A stretch of 64,000 nt of DNA from Flavobacterium sp. (GCA_016714905.1 JADKBW010000001.1:62001-126000), one strand, 5' to 3'; counted from the first letter of the stretch, positions 1 through 8,688 are shown. Numbers and translations are program-made. Notes: generated by a model not told the origin, from the letters alone.

Positions 1-863
1 AACAGTACTTTCCAAGCAGAAAGCACGTCGTTTTGGTTTAAATATTCTTTTGCTTTAAGATGAATTTTCATGTCGTCATCTGCGCTCAAAACACCTTTAA
101 CAGCAAAATTCTTCTCAACAAATATAGCAACTTCTTGACTTGTAGGCAAGGCTTCAATATTGCCCAACATCCCAAGGTCATTCCCGTTAAAAACGTTGCT
201 TTTCTTGATAAAATTTGGAATAGCATCAACTCCTATTCCTAGATTCGCTATAGGTTTTGGCACTTCAAACAGTCCTTGATTTGAGCGAGAATACCAATTA
301 TTCCCCAACCTTGAGACCAAATCAATTTTAAATTGATCGATGGCGCCATTTTCGTCTAGTATTCTTTCGTCGATATGAATCTTGAGTACTTCACAGATAA
401 CTAAATTTCCCGCACCGCCGCCTGTTCCTAGCGCAATAATTTGATTGACTTTACACTCAAATTGAACGGGAGATTCTTTGACGCGATAAGGTTTTACAAT
501 ATCAGACGGGATTTGAGTCAACCCAGACTTTAGAAACTCGTTGACGCCATCTGCGTACTCTGTGCTTGATAATGAAGCTTGTTGAACTATATTAAAATTA
601 ACCACATTAATAACAACTTCCTTTGTTGCCTCAGCATTGATTAGCGTATGTTTTATTGTGTTGTCTCTCACGCGTCTCGCTGGAGAAAAAATAAGTATTG
701 GCGGATTAGAACTAAAAACATTGAAAAAACTAAACGGCGAAAGATTTGGTTTGCCGCTGGCGCTCATTGTACTAGCAAATGCGATAGGTCTGGGCGCCAC
801 CGCACTTTGCAAATAACCTTGCAATTTAGCAGGAGAAAGATCTTTTGGTTCTAAGCTAATCAT
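1..863 (-). CDS. Flavin reductase-like FMN-binding protein, C-terminus cut by window edge
   Basis: Reading the minus strand from the ATG at 861-863 gives an uninterrupted frame of 287 residues to the window edge. It opens with MISLEPKDLSPAKLQ and has the flavin-reductase-like core motif SAVAPRPIAFAST at about residues 21-33, then SPFSFFNVFSSNPPILIFSP at about 42-61. This is the DIM6/NTAB split-barrel family that binds FMN and often reduces flavin with NAD(P)H. Family members are about 290-295 residues, so only a few C-terminal residues are missing. A -7-like element (TATTTTTG, 882-889 minus) lies 18 nt upstream of the ATG. The substrate and any partner oxygenase cannot be read from the sequence. 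Confidence 0.85.
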   Translation of the reverse strand, partial: MISLEPKDLSPAKLQGYLQSAVAPRPIAFASTMSASGKPNLSPFSFFNVFSSNPPILIFSPARRVRDNTIKHTLINAEATKEVVINVVNFNIVQQASLSSTEYADGVNEFLKSGLTQIPSDIVKPYRVKESPVQFECKVNQIIALGTGGGAGNLVICEVLKIHIDERILDENGAIDQFKIDLVSRLGNNWYSRSNQGLFEVPKPIANLGIGVDAIPNFIKKSNVFNGNDLGMLGNIEALPTSQEVAIFVEKNFAVKGVLSADDDMKIHLKAKEYLNQNDVLSAWKVL

Positions 864-1170
864 TTAAGTCAACGGTTTTGACAAAAATAGCAATTAGGAA
901 TACGTGATACTGAATGCTGTTGATAAGATGACTGTTTGTTGAAAAGTATTCACCATATTCCGCTACATCGACTATCATAAAAACTAGATTTTTTTCCGTC
1001 ATTTTTTGGTATTTCACTTTATGTTGTGCCAAAAAACTTATCCACAATTTTCGCAACTACATCGATTTCGCTTCGGTTTTGCACAATACAACCCTGCATT
1101 TTAAGTAAAATTCTAAAAATATTTAAAATAAATTGTTAATTTCATAATTCTAACTTAACCCAATAGTACA
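864..1170. other. Divergent intergenic region
   Basis: About 300 bases lie between the divergent flavin reductase and amylase genes. I see the putative -7 element TATTTTTG (minus strand, 882-889) for the flavin reductase. A single perfect DnaA-box 9-mer (TTATCCACA) lies at 1038-1046. A 66-codon minus-strand frame (856-1056) has no recognisable features and overlaps both the promoter and the next gene, so I do not call it. Confidence 0.4.
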
Positions 1171-3531
1171 ATGAAAACAAAATTAGCTTTAATAAAGGTT
1201 GCCTTTTTGGTTTTTATTTTTAGCACTCTCTTTTCTTCCAAAATGAGTGCTCAATCAGCTGCAAATGTCAATGATATTATGTTTCAGGCGTTTGGATGGG
1301 ATGTCCATACCCAATCTTCAGTATCTAGCGAAGGCGGTCTTTACAATTACTTGAAAAATCGCGCACCCAGCTATGCTGCTGCTGGCTTCAATGTTATATG
1401 GTTGCCGCCACCGAGTAAGTCCACTGGCGGCGTCGGTTATATTCCGACTGAACTCTTTAATTTTTCTCAAACCAGTTATGGCTCTGAAGCACAATTGCGA
1501 GCACTATTAACAACATTCAACACAAGTACACCAAGAATTCACCCAATGGCGGATATCGTAGTGAATCATCGTGGAGGAACTACAAACTGGACTGATTTTA
1601 CTAATCCAACATGGGATTGTAATTCTATTACAAGCAATGACGAAGCAAATTTCGGAACTATTAGTGGCGTTAGACCATGTGGAACTCCGGATACTGGTGA
1701 AGATTTTAATGGAGGTCGAGACTTAGATCACACGAACATACAAGTCCAAAACGGAGTAAGAGAATACTTAACGCGTCTCAAAGCGTTAGGATTCGACAGC
1801 TGGCGATGGGATGTGGCCAAAGGATTCTCAGCAAGTTACTTCGGTAATTATATCAATTCATCTGCGCCTTATGCCTCGGTTGGAGAATATTGGGATGGAA
1901 ATACCAACAATTTAAAATCTTGGATAAACGGTACTGGCAATCGATCTGCTGCCTTTGATTTTTCTTTATACTACAATGCATTGCAGCCTGCGATTAATAA
2001 TGGTAATTACAGTGCTTTGGCAGGTTATCCTGGTTTAGCAGGACAATACGGATATGCGGACAAAGCTGTTACTTTCATTGACAATCACGATACATTTGTA
2101 AAACCTGGAAGTTTTGTATCTAGTGCTAACATTATGAAAGGTTATGCATATATTCTTACCCATCCAGGAATTCCATGTGTATTCTTTCCACATTATTACG
2201 GTGGCAACTATAGTAAAGACGGCGTTACTGTCAATTATGCAGGAAATCAATTGGCCATTGATAGAATAATGTCCATACGTAGAAATAACGGCATCAATGC
2301 CTATAGTTCTGTTGTTGTTACCAATTCGAGTACTTTCTATTCTGCAACGATTGATAATAAAGTAGTGGTAAAAATAGGCCCTGGATTGTGGAATCCTGGA
2401 ACAGGTTGGACATTAAAAACTTCAGGCACAGACTATGCAATATGGGAAAGAGTAGTTGTCGCTGATGTTCCTAGTTTAGCCATTACCCCAACTGGAGGAG
2501 CTTTCGTTACCGGCAATTCGGTAAATGTTGTTTTGACTGCAAACAATAGTACTTCAACTATTTATTACACTTTAAACGGCACGACACCAACGACTTCATC
2601 ACCATCATCAATAGGGTCGAAATCATTGACTATAACAGCGACAACCACCTTAAAAGCATTTGTTCGAAACACAGCAGGAACAAGTTCCGCGATAAGAACG
2701 GAAGTTTATAGTTTTTCAAATCCAACGCCCTTTACAGTCTATTTCAAAAAACCAACCAATTGGAGTTCGGCCGTTAGGATATACTATTGGGGAACAACAG
2801 GAACTGCCCCTGCAGTAACTTGGCCTGGAGTAGCGATGACAGTAGATTGCGGAAGTTGGTATAAATTCACATTCCCTTCAACGGTAACTGCCACGAATTT
2901 GATTTTTAACGACGGGACATTACAAACCGCCGACTTAAATGCAACAGCTGGGACGCGATTCTATGATTCCGGTTGGCTAGCTGCGGCACCTGCAAATCGC
3001 TGTCCAACAACAATGACGGTCTATTTTAAACCGCCTACAACATGGACAACTGTTCCGAGAATTCATTATTGGAATGCCGTTCCTGCAGGAAGTGTTGCGA
3101 ATACCACATGGCCAGGTATGACGATGACCGCAGATACTAATGGATTTTATAAGTATACCATTACTGGACCAACGTCTGTCAATATTGTGTTCAATAATGG
3201 GTCTAGCGGCACCGGAAATCAAACAGCCGACTTACTAAACAAAAGCAATGGTTATTCGTATACATGGGGAGCAGCGCCTCGAATTAGGGAATTAAATGAC
3301 ACGCCCTCTAGCACGGTTTTATTTCCAAACCCAGTTAAGGACATTCTTCAAATAAGTTCAGATTTTGCAATTCAAGACTATACCTTAATGACAATTCAAG
3401 GAACCATTTTGCAAAAGGGCAAATCAATAGAAAGTGGTATTGATATGAGTAGTCTTCATTCTGGACTGTACTTAATTCAATTAAGATTTGAAAACGGCGA
3501 AGAAGAAATGCAAAAAATAGTCAAAAAATAA
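1171..3531 (+). CDS. Secreted GH13 alpha-amylase with two CBM26-like modules and T9SS sorting domain
   Basis: This is a 786-residue extracellular starch-degrading enzyme. Residues 1-28 form a signal peptide ending SKMSAQ. The GH13 barrel spans about 33-430, with region I DIVVNHRGG (128-136), nucleophile Asp214 in WRWDVAKG, acid/base Glu239 in VGEYWD, and Asp307 in FIDNHDT, so all three catalytic residues are present. A chitobiase-C-terminal-like module follows at about 435-515. Then come two CBM26-type starch-binding modules, each starting TVYFKxPTxW (about 522-605 and 616-700). The last ~75 residues are a T9SS type A sorting domain (VLFPNPVKDILQIS to the terminal KK), so it is exported through the outer membrane by T9SS. 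It is monocistronic, with a strong terminator at 3552. No sus-type transporter genes are nearby. Confidence 0.93.
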   Translation: MKTKLALIKVAFLVFIFSTLFSSKMSAQSAANVNDIMFQAFGWDVHTQSSVSSEGGLYNYLKNRAPSYAAAGFNVIWLPPPSKSTGGVGYIPTELFNFSQTSYGSEAQLRALLTTFNTSTPRIHPMADIVVNHRGGTTNWTDFTNPTWDCNSITSNDEANFGTISGVRPCGTPDTGEDFNGGRDLDHTNIQVQNGVREYLTRLKALGFDSWRWDVAKGFSASYFGNYINSSAPYASVGEYWDGNTNNLKSWINGTGNRSAAFDFSLYYNALQPAINNGNYSALAGYPGLAGQYGYADKAVTFIDNHDTFVKPGSFVSSANIMKGYAYILTHPGIPCVFFPHYYGGNYSKDGVTVNYAGNQLAIDRIMSIRRNNGINAYSSVVVTNSSTFYSATIDNKVVVKIGPGLWNPGTGWTLKTSGTDYAIWERVVVADVPSLAITPTGGAFVTGNSVNVVLTANNSTSTIYYTLNGTTPTTSSPSSIGSKSLTITATTTLKAFVRNTAGTSSAIRTEVYSFSNPTPFTVYFKKPTNWSSAVRIYYWGTTGTAPAVTWPGVAMTVDCGSWYKFTFPSTVTATNLIFNDGTLQTADLNATAGTRFYDSGWLAAAPANRCPTTMTVYFKPPTTWTTVPRIHYWNAVPAGSVANTTWPGMTMTADTNGFYKYTITGPTSVNIVFNNGSSGTGNQTADLLNKSNGYSYTWGAAPRIRELNDTPSSTVLFPNPVKDILQISSDFAIQDYTLMTIQGTILQKGKSIESGIDMSSLHSGLYLIQLRFENGEEEMQKIVKK

Positions 3532-3551
3532 CTCCCAAACGAAATTAGATG

Positions 3552-3589
3552 AAGGGCTTAAACACAGATTGCGTTTAAGCCCTTTTTTA
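3552..3589 (+). terminator. Rho-independent terminator of the amylase gene
   Basis: A 12-bp perfect stem (AAGGGCTTAAAC / GTTTAAGCCCTT, 3552-3563 with 3573-3584) has a 9-nt loop and is followed by a T-run. It lies 20 nt after the amylase stop. Confidence 0.85.
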
Positions 3590-3665
3590 TTTATAGTGTG
3601 ACCTATTATATTTTATGCACTATCCGTAAATATTTATCTATATTTATTCCCATAAAATTATCTAC

Positions 3666-4811
3666 ATGCAGTTTTCAAATCATAAAAACCTAATGCGGTG
3701 GGTCTTAATTGCAGCATCGTTTGTGATCATATCTTTGATACTATGGAATACTTATACGTTTTTTCAAATTTTTAAGAATGAAGAACGAATTAAAATGCAA
3801 CATTGGGCAGAAGCTCAGAAGACACTAAATAATGCTGATGTCAATACAGATATTGAGTTGCCCTTAAAAATAATTCAGAACGCGAGAATTCCGATTATAC
3901 TGACCGAAAACGATGTGATTCTTAGCACTAAAAACATAGATAGTGAAATTCTAAATGACAAAAAAAAGTCTTCAGCATTACTTACACAATTAAAAAATCA
4001 AAATGAGCCAATTGTCATCGAATACATTACTGGAAAATACCAATACCTCTATTACGGTGATTCCTCGCTGTTGAACAAATTAAAATATTACCCTATAGCA
4101 TTAGTGCTCATCATTGTCCTTTTTGGTGCCTTGGTCTACAATTTCTATAAAAGCACTAAAATGGCTACTCAAAATAAGTTGTGGGCAGGAATGGCAAAAG
4201 AAACGGCACATCAAATTGGTACGCCGCTTTCTTCTTTAATCGGTTGGCTTGAAATCATGAAAGCCGACCATGTTGATCCTACAACTATACTTGAAATCGA
4301 AAAAGACATCACCCGTTTGCAAACCATTACGGATAGATTCTCAAAAATTGGCTCCGAGCCTATATTGGAGACGAAAGATATCGTTCAAGAGACATTAGAT
4401 TCCTATGATTATTTGCAATCCCGATTTTCAAAACAAGTGTCGTTTTCCTTTGAAGCACCAAAAAACCCCATTCTAGTTTCATTAAACCCAGCTTTGCATA
4501 GTTGGACTATTGAAAACTTAGTTAAGAATGCCATTGATGCGATGAGAGGAAAGGGGAAATTGTCTGTTGTGATTGAAGACGACGGAAAATTTGTAAAAAT
4601 TAAGGTGTCAGATACCGGAAAAGGAATCCCTAAAAATCAATTCAAAAGTGTTTTTGAACCGGGCTTTACCACCAAGAAACGTGGTTGGGGGTTAGGTTTG
4701 TCCTTAACTAAACGAATCGTAGAAGAATACCACAAAGGGAAAGTAAAAGTTTTAACCTCAGAGTTGAATAAAGGGACAACGATGCAGGTAAGTTTTGAAA
4801 AAAAGGCATAA
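3666..4811 (+). CDS. Membrane sensor histidine kinase
   Basis: This 381-residue protein has one membrane helix at about 10-33, a short periplasmic sensor region (~34-140) and a second helix at about 142-161. It then has a HisKA-type dimerisation segment with phospho-accepting His182 (KETAHQIGTPLSS). The HATPase domain shows N box NLVKNAIDAM (Asn288), G1 SDTGKGIP (~315-322) and G2 GWGLGLSL (~340-347). No HAMP or PAS domain is obvious, and no response regulator gene is adjacent, so this is an orphan kinase here and its partner is unknown. The ATG at 3666 puts the hydrophobic segment right at the N-terminus, as expected. Confidence 0.9.
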   Translation: MQFSNHKNLMRWVLIAASFVIISLILWNTYTFFQIFKNEERIKMQHWAEAQKTLNNADVNTDIELPLKIIQNARIPIILTENDVILSTKNIDSEILNDKKKSSALLTQLKNQNEPIVIEYITGKYQYLYYGDSSLLNKLKYYPIALVLIIVLFGALVYNFYKSTKMATQNKLWAGMAKETAHQIGTPLSSLIGWLEIMKADHVDPTTILEIEKDITRLQTITDRFSKIGSEPILETKDIVQETLDSYDYLQSRFSKQVSFSFEAPKNPILVSLNPALHSWTIENLVKNAIDAMRGKGKLSVVIEDDGKFVKIKVSDTGKGIPKNQFKSVFEPGFTTKKRGWGLGLSLTKRIVEEYHKGKVKVLTSELNKGTTMQVSFEKKA

Positions 4812-4843
4812 AAAATGCCGAAAATTCATGAATTGACGGCAAA
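4810..4843 (-). terminator. Terminator for the greA-HIT operon (minus strand)
   Basis: On the minus strand TGCCG (4837-4841) pairs with CGGCA (4816-4820). The interior holds the palindrome AATTCATGAATT, and a run of six T follows. It lies just after the HIT stop at 4858. Confidence 0.5.
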
Positions 4844-4857
4844 TTAATTTCCTTATT

Positions 4858-5247
4858 TTATAGATTTGACTGTATACTTTTCGCTAAAGATTCGAATTCA
4901 GCAGGAGTCATTTTTACTTTGTTGTGAAAACGCATTTCATCCATTTCGTTTAGTGGAATTAAATGTACATGAGCGTGTGGCACTTCTAATCCGATTACTG
5001 CCATTCCAATCCTTTTGCACGGAATTGTTTTTTCTAAAGCGACAGCTACTTTTTTTGAAAATAGCATTAAAGCTGCATATTCCGAATCCGCAATATCAAA
5101 AATCTTATTGGTCTCTCTTTTAGGAATACACAATGTATGCCCTTTTGCGTTTGGATTCACATCAAGAAACGCTAAAAAACTCTCGTCTTCTGCCACTTTA
5201 TAACAAGGAATTTCTCCTTTTACAATCTTTGTGAAGATAGTCGACAT
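4858..5247 (-). CDS. HIT family (histidine triad) nucleotide-binding protein
   Basis: This is a 129-residue Hint-type protein. The family signature H-x-H-x-H is at His91, His93 and His95 (PHAHVHLIPL). The N-terminus is the typical STIFTKIVKGEIPCYKVAED. Family members hydrolyse phosphoramidate or acyl adenylates of purine nucleotides, and the true substrate is generally unknown. It lies 5 bp downstream of greA on the same strand and is surely co-transcribed with it. Confidence 0.92.
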   Translation of the reverse strand: MSTIFTKIVKGEIPCYKVAEDESFLAFLDVNPNAKGHTLCIPKRETNKIFDIADSEYAALMLFSKKVAVALEKTIPCKRIGMAVIGLEVPHAHVHLIPLNEMDEMRFHNKVKMTPAEFESLAKSIQSNL

Positions 5248-5252
5248 CGCAA

Positions 5253-5729
5253 TTAGTCTCTAGAAATTTCTAAAACTTCGAATTTCAAAACACCATTAGG
5301 AACAGTAATTTCAGCAACATCTCCGACTGATTTTCCAAGTAATCCTTTTCCGATTGGTGAAGTGACTGATATTTTGCCCGATTTCAAATCTGCTTCGCTT
5401 TCTGCCACCAAAGTATACTTCATTTCAATTCCGTTAGACTGATTCTTAATCTTTACGTTAGAAAGTACTAATGCTTTCGAAACGTCCAACTGTGACTCAT
5501 CAATCAGTCGCGCATTGGAATGCACTTCCTCCAACTTAGCAATACGCATTTCAAGTAGGCCCTGTGCCTCTTTTGCAGCGTCGTATTCTGCATTTTCAGA
5601 CAAATCACCTTTGTCTCTCGCGTCTGCTATATCTTGCGAGGCTTTAGGACGCGCCACGCTTTTCAAATAATCTAATTCTTCTCTTAATTTTTTAAGTCCT
5701 TCTGCTGTGTAATAGGATACTGCGCTCAT
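5253..5729 (-). CDS. greA: Transcription elongation factor GreA
   Basis: This 158-residue GreA rescues backtracked RNA polymerase by stimulating transcript cleavage. The N-terminal coiled coil carries the DKGDLSENAEYDAAKE motif, whose acidic tip residues coordinate the catalytic Mg ion, and the C-terminal FKBP-like domain includes the SPIGKGLLG motif. I place the start at the ATG encoding MSAVSYYTAEGLKK (5729). An upstream in-frame ATG at 5741 would add only four unconserved residues. It leads a two-gene operon with the HIT gene. Its leader contains a terminator-like hairpin, described separately. Confidence 0.94.
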   Translation of the reverse strand: MSAVSYYTAEGLKKLREELDYLKSVARPKASQDIADARDKGDLSENAEYDAAKEAQGLLEMRIAKLEEVHSNARLIDESQLDVSKALVLSNVKIKNQSNGIEMKYTLVAESEADLKSGKISVTSPIGKGLLGKSVGDVAEITVPNGVLKFEVLEISRD

Positions 5730-5753
5730 AATTTCCGTCATTTATATAAATAG

Positions 5754-5777
5754 AAAAAATCCCATCTCGACGGGATT
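5754..5777 (-). terminator. Terminator-like hairpin in the greA leader
   Basis: On the minus strand AATCCCGT pairs with ATGGGATT (8 bp with one G-U) around a CGAG tetraloop. Six T follow (5754-5759 in plus coordinates). It lies between the putative -7 element at 5787-5794 and the greA start. It could be an attenuator of greA, or it could stop antisense read-through from the TonB receptor gene. Confidence 0.6.
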
Positions 5778-5786
5778 CCTTGTTGG

Positions 5787-5794
5787 CAAAGATA
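5787..5794 (-). promoter_or_regulatory. Putative -7 element of the greA promoter
   Basis: TATCTTTG on the minus strand matches the Bacteroidota -7 consensus TAnnTTTG. No clear TTG -33 element lies at the expected distance, so support is partial. Confidence 0.45.
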
Positions 5795-5855
5795 ATATAT
5801 TTCTTATTACTTAATAATTATATGTTAACCAATACAAAGCCAAATTTAAATAATT

Positions 5856-5863
5856 TATATTTG
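5856..5863 (+). promoter_or_regulatory. Putative -7 element for the Rieske-like lipoprotein
   Basis: TATATTTG matches TAnnTTTG and lies 30 nt before the chosen ATG at 5894. This supports that start over the far upstream ATG at 5780, which would lie outside the transcript. Confidence 0.45.
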
Positions 5864-5893
5864 TTAACGCTATTAATTCAATCTTTTTTGCAC

Positions 5894-6322
5894 ATGAAGA
5901 AGTTTCTTTTTGCATTTTTCTTAATCGCATTATTCGCTAGTTGTGAAAAAGACTCGACTAGAAGAACCAACAACCCATACTTACCAAATTATGGATTTTC
6001 TGTAGTTCTAAATTTGAATTTACCCAGTTATAGCGGACTACTTACTCCTGTAAATCCTGTCGCGATTACAATTGAAGGCGACATACACCTACTCGTCATG
6101 AAAATTTCAGATAATCAATATAATGCTTGGAATGGCAATTGTCCTAATCAAACGCCAACTGCTTGCTCCAGACTTTCTATTTCTGGATCTGATGGGAAAT
6201 GCAATTGCGACGATCAATTTCTATACAGTTTATTCACTGGAATTGGACAAAATGCTACGTATCCTTTGGTCAATTATCGCGTAGAAGCGCTGGGAAACAA
6301 TACAATTCGCGTTTACAATTAG
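5894..6322 (+). CDS. Rieske-like lipoprotein lacking the cluster histidines
   Basis: This is a 142-residue lipoprotein. The signal peptide MKKFLFAFFLIALFASC ends in a lipobox cysteine (LFASC). The fold pattern follows the Rieske [2Fe-2S] domain: a GNCPNQ segment where family members have CPH, then KCNCDDQF where they have C-x2-H, then LFTGIG, and a C-terminal NNTIRVYN strand. Both iron-ligand histidines are absent (Asn and Asp in their places), so a normal Rieske cluster is unlikely. The frame opens upstream at 5780, but the signal peptide and the -7 element argue for 5894. Its 3' end overlaps the convergent TonB receptor gene by 4 bp. Confidence 0.7.
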   Translation: MKKFLFAFFLIALFASCEKDSTRRTNNPYLPNYGFSVVLNLNLPSYSGLLTPVNPVAITIEGDIHLLVMKISDNQYNAWNGNCPNQTPTACSRLSISGSDGKCNCDDQFLYSLFTGIGQNATYPLVNYRVEALGNNTIRVYN

Positions 6323-8436
6323 AATAACAACGTCAGTCCAGTCAAGAAATTAATTCCTGCTTGCGGATAATAGTAAACCGCTCCGCCACCATAATCAGCA
6401 CCGTTTGAAACATATTCTTTATCAAATATATTGTTGACCAATCCACTAAAAGTAATTGATTTGAAAACCTTTTTCGGAGCGATTTCCCATGAAAGATTGA
6501 GATCATGAGTTGCATAACTTCCTAATTTAGCCTCCGCTGTTTCCGCATTATTCATATATTGTTCTCCAACATATTTTTGCAGCCAACTAACACTGATTCT
6601 CTTGGTTGGTTGAAAACGCAACATATTACTTGATATAACCGATGGAGAAAAGGCAATTTGGTAGTCACTCGCCCCGTTTTCTCCTTTAATTGTGTTTTCA
6701 CTAAAAGTGAGATTGCCTTGATAACTTAACATTTTAGTAATTCGAAAAGCAAGTTCCATCTCACAACCCAATCGGTAACTCTTACCAGCGTTAGTTCTAA
6801 TCGGATTTCCAACGGCATCCAACTCACCCGTCAAGACGAGTTGATTTTTATAGTTCATTAAGTAAATGTTGGTATTCCACTTTATTTTTTGTCTTTCGTG
6901 CCGCCATCCTAATTCAAAGTCATCTAGGCTTTCTGAATTTGGAACTCCGTTCTCGTAATCTGTTCTATTGGGTTCGCGATTGGCTTTAGCGTAAGAAAAG
7001 TAAAAAGAATTCGACTTGTTAGGTGAAAAAGTTACTCCGGCTTTTGGATTGAGAAAAGCAAACACATCGTTTACAACATTTGGTTGGACTCCATCAGCGA
7101 TATAGTTTACGCTTCGATATTGAATATCTGTGAATAAATTCCACCTTTGAAAAAACTGATAGTTCATTTTTAAAAATACAGTTCCATCCATTTTAGTTGC
7201 CGTGTTTTCATAATATTTATTACGTAATTCAGATGGCGGAGACTCAATTTTTGTCCAGATTACTTGTCCAAAATGATCTCCAAAATACTTGTTCCAACTA
7301 CCGCCAAACAGCACCTCTAACTTTTCCTTCTTATAATCAATTGAGAAAGTCGTTCCGAAAAAATCATTATCTAGCCATTTTCGCCTTACCATGTCTGTCA
7401 AGGTTATGTTTTCCGGCGCAGTTAATCCATAATCTGAAAAAGATTGGTCTTCTACATATTCTTCGTAATAGCCATTGCCTTTGGTGTAATGCAGCGCGAG
7501 GTTACTTGACCAATTCGTATTTATTTTTTCGTTCCAATGGAGTTGAAAATGATGTTGCTGATAATTATCTATTTGATTTTCATAGAACTTTGTGTTTCCT
7601 AACTCGTCTGTATAAATACCTGCATAATTAAAAGTTCGATCCCCAACAAGTGTTTGCGCATCTACACCATACCAAGATTGATATGTTTTCTCTTTTCCTC
7701 CAAAAAGCAAACCTTTAATTAAGGTAGTCTTGCCAACATAAGTTCCTTGAATGTAATATGATTTCAAATCCGATTCAGCACGATCAACATAACCTTGTGA
7801 GTTGATACTCGATACCCGTCCAGCCATTTCAAAATTATTGTTTAATAATCCCGTACTAAACTTTAAAGTGTGTTTATGGGTATTAAAACTCCCATATGAA
7901 TTTGAAATTTCAGCGGTACTTTCTTTTGAAAAATTATCGGTTACCAAATTCAAACTAGCACCGAAGGCGCCCGATCCGTTGGTTGATGTTCCGACTCCTC
8001 GTTGCAGTTGCACGCTCTCAACGGAAGATGCAAAATCAGGCATATTCACCCAAAAAGTACCGTGACTTTCCGAATCGTTATACGGAACGCCATTAATAGT
8101 AACATTGACTCTAGTAGCATCACTACCTCTTACTCGAATCCCTGTATAGCCAACGCCATTTCCTGCATCGGAGGTCGTAACTACGGAAGGCATAAAATTG
8201 AGTAAAATAGGAATATCCTGCCCAAGATTTCTCGGCGCAATTTCCTGTTTAGTCAAATTGGTATAACTTATTGGCATCTTTGAAGTACTTCGAACCGCCG
8301 AAACCAAAACTTCAGATAAAGTATTTACTTTGGTGGAGTCATTTAGCTGTTCTTGAGAAAATGCGCCAATGGATAAAAGAAGAAAAGCAACGGCAAATTT
8401 TTGTTGCGCTAAAAATTTTGATACACACTTTTTCAT
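6319..8436 (-). CDS. TonB-dependent outer-membrane receptor under TPP riboswitch control, predicted thiamin uptake
   Basis: This 705-residue receptor has a signal peptide (MKKCVSKFLAQQKF to GAFSQ). The plug domain spans about 45-170, with IRVRGSDATRVNVTINGVPY and VQLQRGVGTSTNGSGAFGAS, and a ~22-strand barrel ends in the aromatic INFLTGLTLLF. No carboxypeptidase-like N-terminal extension is present, so it is not SusC type. A TPP riboswitch and a strong promoter lie immediately upstream on the same strand. This makes thiamin or a thiamin precursor the likely ligand, as predicted for TPP-regulated outer-membrane receptors in Bacteroidota. The ligand itself is inference. No inner-membrane transporter lies downstream. 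Confidence 0.88.
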   Translation of the reverse strand: MKKCVSKFLAQQKFAVAFLLLSIGAFSQEQLNDSTKVNTLSEVLVSAVRSTSKMPISYTNLTKQEIAPRNLGQDIPILLNFMPSVVTTSDAGNGVGYTGIRVRGSDATRVNVTINGVPYNDSESHGTFWVNMPDFASSVESVQLQRGVGTSTNGSGAFGASLNLVTDNFSKESTAEISNSYGSFNTHKHTLKFSTGLLNNNFEMAGRVSSINSQGYVDRAESDLKSYYIQGTYVGKTTLIKGLLFGGKEKTYQSWYGVDAQTLVGDRTFNYAGIYTDELGNTKFYENQIDNYQQHHFQLHWNEKINTNWSSNLALHYTKGNGYYEEYVEDQSFSDYGLTAPENITLTDMVRRKWLDNDFFGTTFSIDYKKEKLEVLFGGSWNKYFGDHFGQVIWTKIESPPSELRNKYYENTATKMDGTVFLKMNYQFFQRWNLFTDIQYRSVNYIADGVQPNVVNDVFAFLNPKAGVTFSPNKSNSFYFSYAKANREPNRTDYENGVPNSESLDDFELGWRHERQKIKWNTNIYLMNYKNQLVLTGELDAVGNPIRTNAGKSYRLGCEMELAFRITKMLSYQGNLTFSENTIKGENGASDYQIAFSPSVISSNMLRFQPTKRISVSWLQKYVGEQYMNNAETAEAKLGSYATHDLNLSWEIAPKKVFKSITFSGLVNNIFDKEYVSNGADYGGGAVYYYPQAGINFLTGLTLLF

Positions 8437-8571
8437 TCGTGATTAAATACGAATAAAAGGGGGAATTATTCTTTGTTAAATTAACATTGATTGTTCTGAC
8501 TTTTTGCAGTAAGATTTTAAGTTGCAACTTTCTAACGTTTCGCTAGAATAACAAATCGACATTTCCTCTGC

Positions 8572-8654
8572 ATTCAGTCTTCCCTTAACAGCATTACCTG
8601 TTCAGGTTCTATGGGTATAATCTCAGCTCGTTATTTAGAGCACCCCTTTGAGAC
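8572..8654 (-). promoter_or_regulatory. TPP (thiamin pyrophosphate) riboswitch
   Basis: The minus strand reads the THI-box core in order: AGGGGTGCTC, GAGCTGAGATTATACCC, AGAACCTGAACAGGTAATGC, then AAGGGAAG. GCTGAGA and the AACCTGA..GGTAATGC segments are the two ligand-binding halves. It sits between the promoter and the TonB receptor start. The 135-nt stretch between aptamer and ATG contains a possible hairpin (TTCTAGCG-AAA-CGTTAGAA) that could belong to the expression platform. Confidence 0.93.
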
Positions 8655-8658
8655 AGAA

Positions 8659-8688
8659 CAAAAGTAATTCATTAAATTAGATTTCCAA
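8659..8688 (-). promoter_or_regulatory. Promoter of the TPP-riboswitch/TonB receptor transcript
   Basis: On the minus strand TTG (8686-8688), a 19-nt spacer and TACTTTTG (8659-8666) match the Bacteroidota -33/-7 consensus exactly. The riboswitch begins right after it. Confidence 0.7.

Noticed and set aside
1038..1046. Perfect DnaA box TTATCCACA
   Set aside because: A single 9-mer with no cluster, no AT-rich unwinding region design and no dnaA/dnaN nearby; not evidence of an origin.
856..1056. 66-codon minus-strand ORF upstream of the flavin reductase
   Set aside because: It overlaps the flavin reductase start and its -7 element, has no recognisable domain and a non-protein-like composition.
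5780..5893. N-terminal extension of the Rieske-like lipoprotein
   Set aside because: The 38 extra residues precede a clean lipoprotein signal peptide and lie upstream of the -7 element.
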